Shown: one piece after another, positions 63,383 through 64,000 of the stretch
Numbering within the stretch: position 1 is the first letter of the stretch
How the letters are laid out: each line of letters opens with the position of its first letter
DNA from: Hyphomicrobium sp.
Lineage (GTDB): Bacteria > Pseudomonadota > Alphaproteobacteria > Rhizobiales > Hyphomicrobiaceae
NCBI RefSeq assembly: GCF_003987855.1
Contig: NZ_RXIZ01000007.1
Span: forward strand, 101,648 to 165,647
Direction: 5' to 3'
DNA length: 64,000 bases
Notes under the pieces: generated by a model
Databases searched by the model: none
The model's input: the letters and a program-made list of their open reading frames with translations, nothing else
Told to the model about the DNA's origin: nothing
Program-made: the position numbers and the translations under genes

Positions 63383-63910
63383 ATGGCGAAAAAAGCCGAA
63401 AAATCAAAAGGCTCATCCGCGCTCCCGGCCCCTCCAACCTCCCCGGCGGAGGTTGCTGCGCTCGCCGTTTGCGCCCGTCACGGCAACAAGCCCGATGAGC
63501 TTCTCGAAATCTTTCACGAGTTGCAGCATCAGTTGGGTTACGTGCCCGATGCCACGCTGCCCGTCATCGCCAACGCGCTGAATCGCTCGCGCGCCGAGGT
63601 CTACGGCGTACTCACTTTCTATCATGAGTTTCGCCGGCACCCATCGGGCAAGCACGTGGTCAAGATTTGCCGCGCGGAAGCCTGCCAAGCGATGGGCACG
63701 AAGGCCCTTTGCGATCACGCCGAAAAATCGTTGCGTACCAAGCTGGGCGGCACGACCGCTGATGGAGCGATAACGATCGAACAGGTTTTCTGCTTGGGCA
63801 ATTGTGCCCTTTCACCCGCCATTATGGTCGGTGAAAAGCTGTATGGCAAAGTAGATCCGCAACGTTTCGATGAGATCATCGGCTCACTCGAGAAGGAAGC
63901 CGCCGAATGA
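63383..63910 (+). CDS. fdsG: NAD-dependent formate dehydrogenase gamma subunit (NuoE-like)
   Basis: LLEIFHELQHQLGYVPDATLPVIANALNRSRAEVYGVLTFYHEFR ... KICRAEACQAMG ... QVFCLGNCALSPAIMVGEKLYGKVDPQRFDEII 2Fe-2S Cys pattern. Confidence 0.92.
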   Translation: MAKKAEKSKGSSALPAPPTSPAEVAALAVCARHGNKPDELLEIFHELQHQLGYVPDATLPVIANALNRSRAEVYGVLTFYHEFRRHPSGKHVVKICRAEACQAMGTKALCDHAEKSLRTKLGGTTADGAITIEQVFCLGNCALSPAIMVGEKLYGKVDPQRFDEIIGSLEKEAAE

Positions 63911-64000
63911 TCAAAGTCTTCGTACCCAGAGACGCTGCTGCACTCTCAGTGGGCGCAGATGAAGTTGCTGCGGCCATCGCCAAAGAGGCGAAGACCCGCA
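63907..64000 (+). CDS. fdsB: Formate dehydrogenase beta subunit, N-terminal part (truncated by window edge)
   Basis: ATGA overlap with fdsG stop; MIKVFVPRDAAALSVGADEVAAAIAKEAKTR runs off the window. Confidence 0.7.
   Translation, partial: MIKVFVPRDAAALSVGADEVAAAIAKEAKTR

Overview
This 64 kb window looks like a chromosomal housekeeping region of a GC-rich alphaproteobacterium; the Hyphomicrobiales/Rhizobiales-like assignment is inferred from gene content and order. I saw no rRNA, tRNA, CRISPR array, transposon, integrase or phage genes. The core is a Tol-Pal cluster on the minus strand (ybgC-tolQ-tolR-tolA-tolB ... pal-ompA-like-cpoB-tilS-ftsH). Around it lie ruvC-ruvA-(membrane protein)-ruvB, yebC, fthC/6S RNA/zapA, gap-fba, purA, serC, glmM, folP, rpmE, an L,D-transpeptidase, a MotA/MotB-like pair, and the start of an fds-type formate dehydrogenase operon behind a LysR regulator. 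The supplied ORF track (about 60 aa minimum) misses several things: a tandem pair of tiny paralogous predicted lipoproteins between tolB and pal (the most interesting find), a 24-aa and a 36-aa hydrophobic ORF, a truncated patatin-like gene at the left edge, and a probable 6S RNA between zapA and fthC. Other notable items are a perfect 88-bp tandem duplication separating two convergent genes, a DUF1217 protein with five to six repeats, a ParA-like ATPase with no ParB, a multi-TM alpha/beta-hydrolase-like protein overlapping ruvC, and a membrane protein with an apparently degenerate EAL domain. All family calls are by eye; no database search was run.
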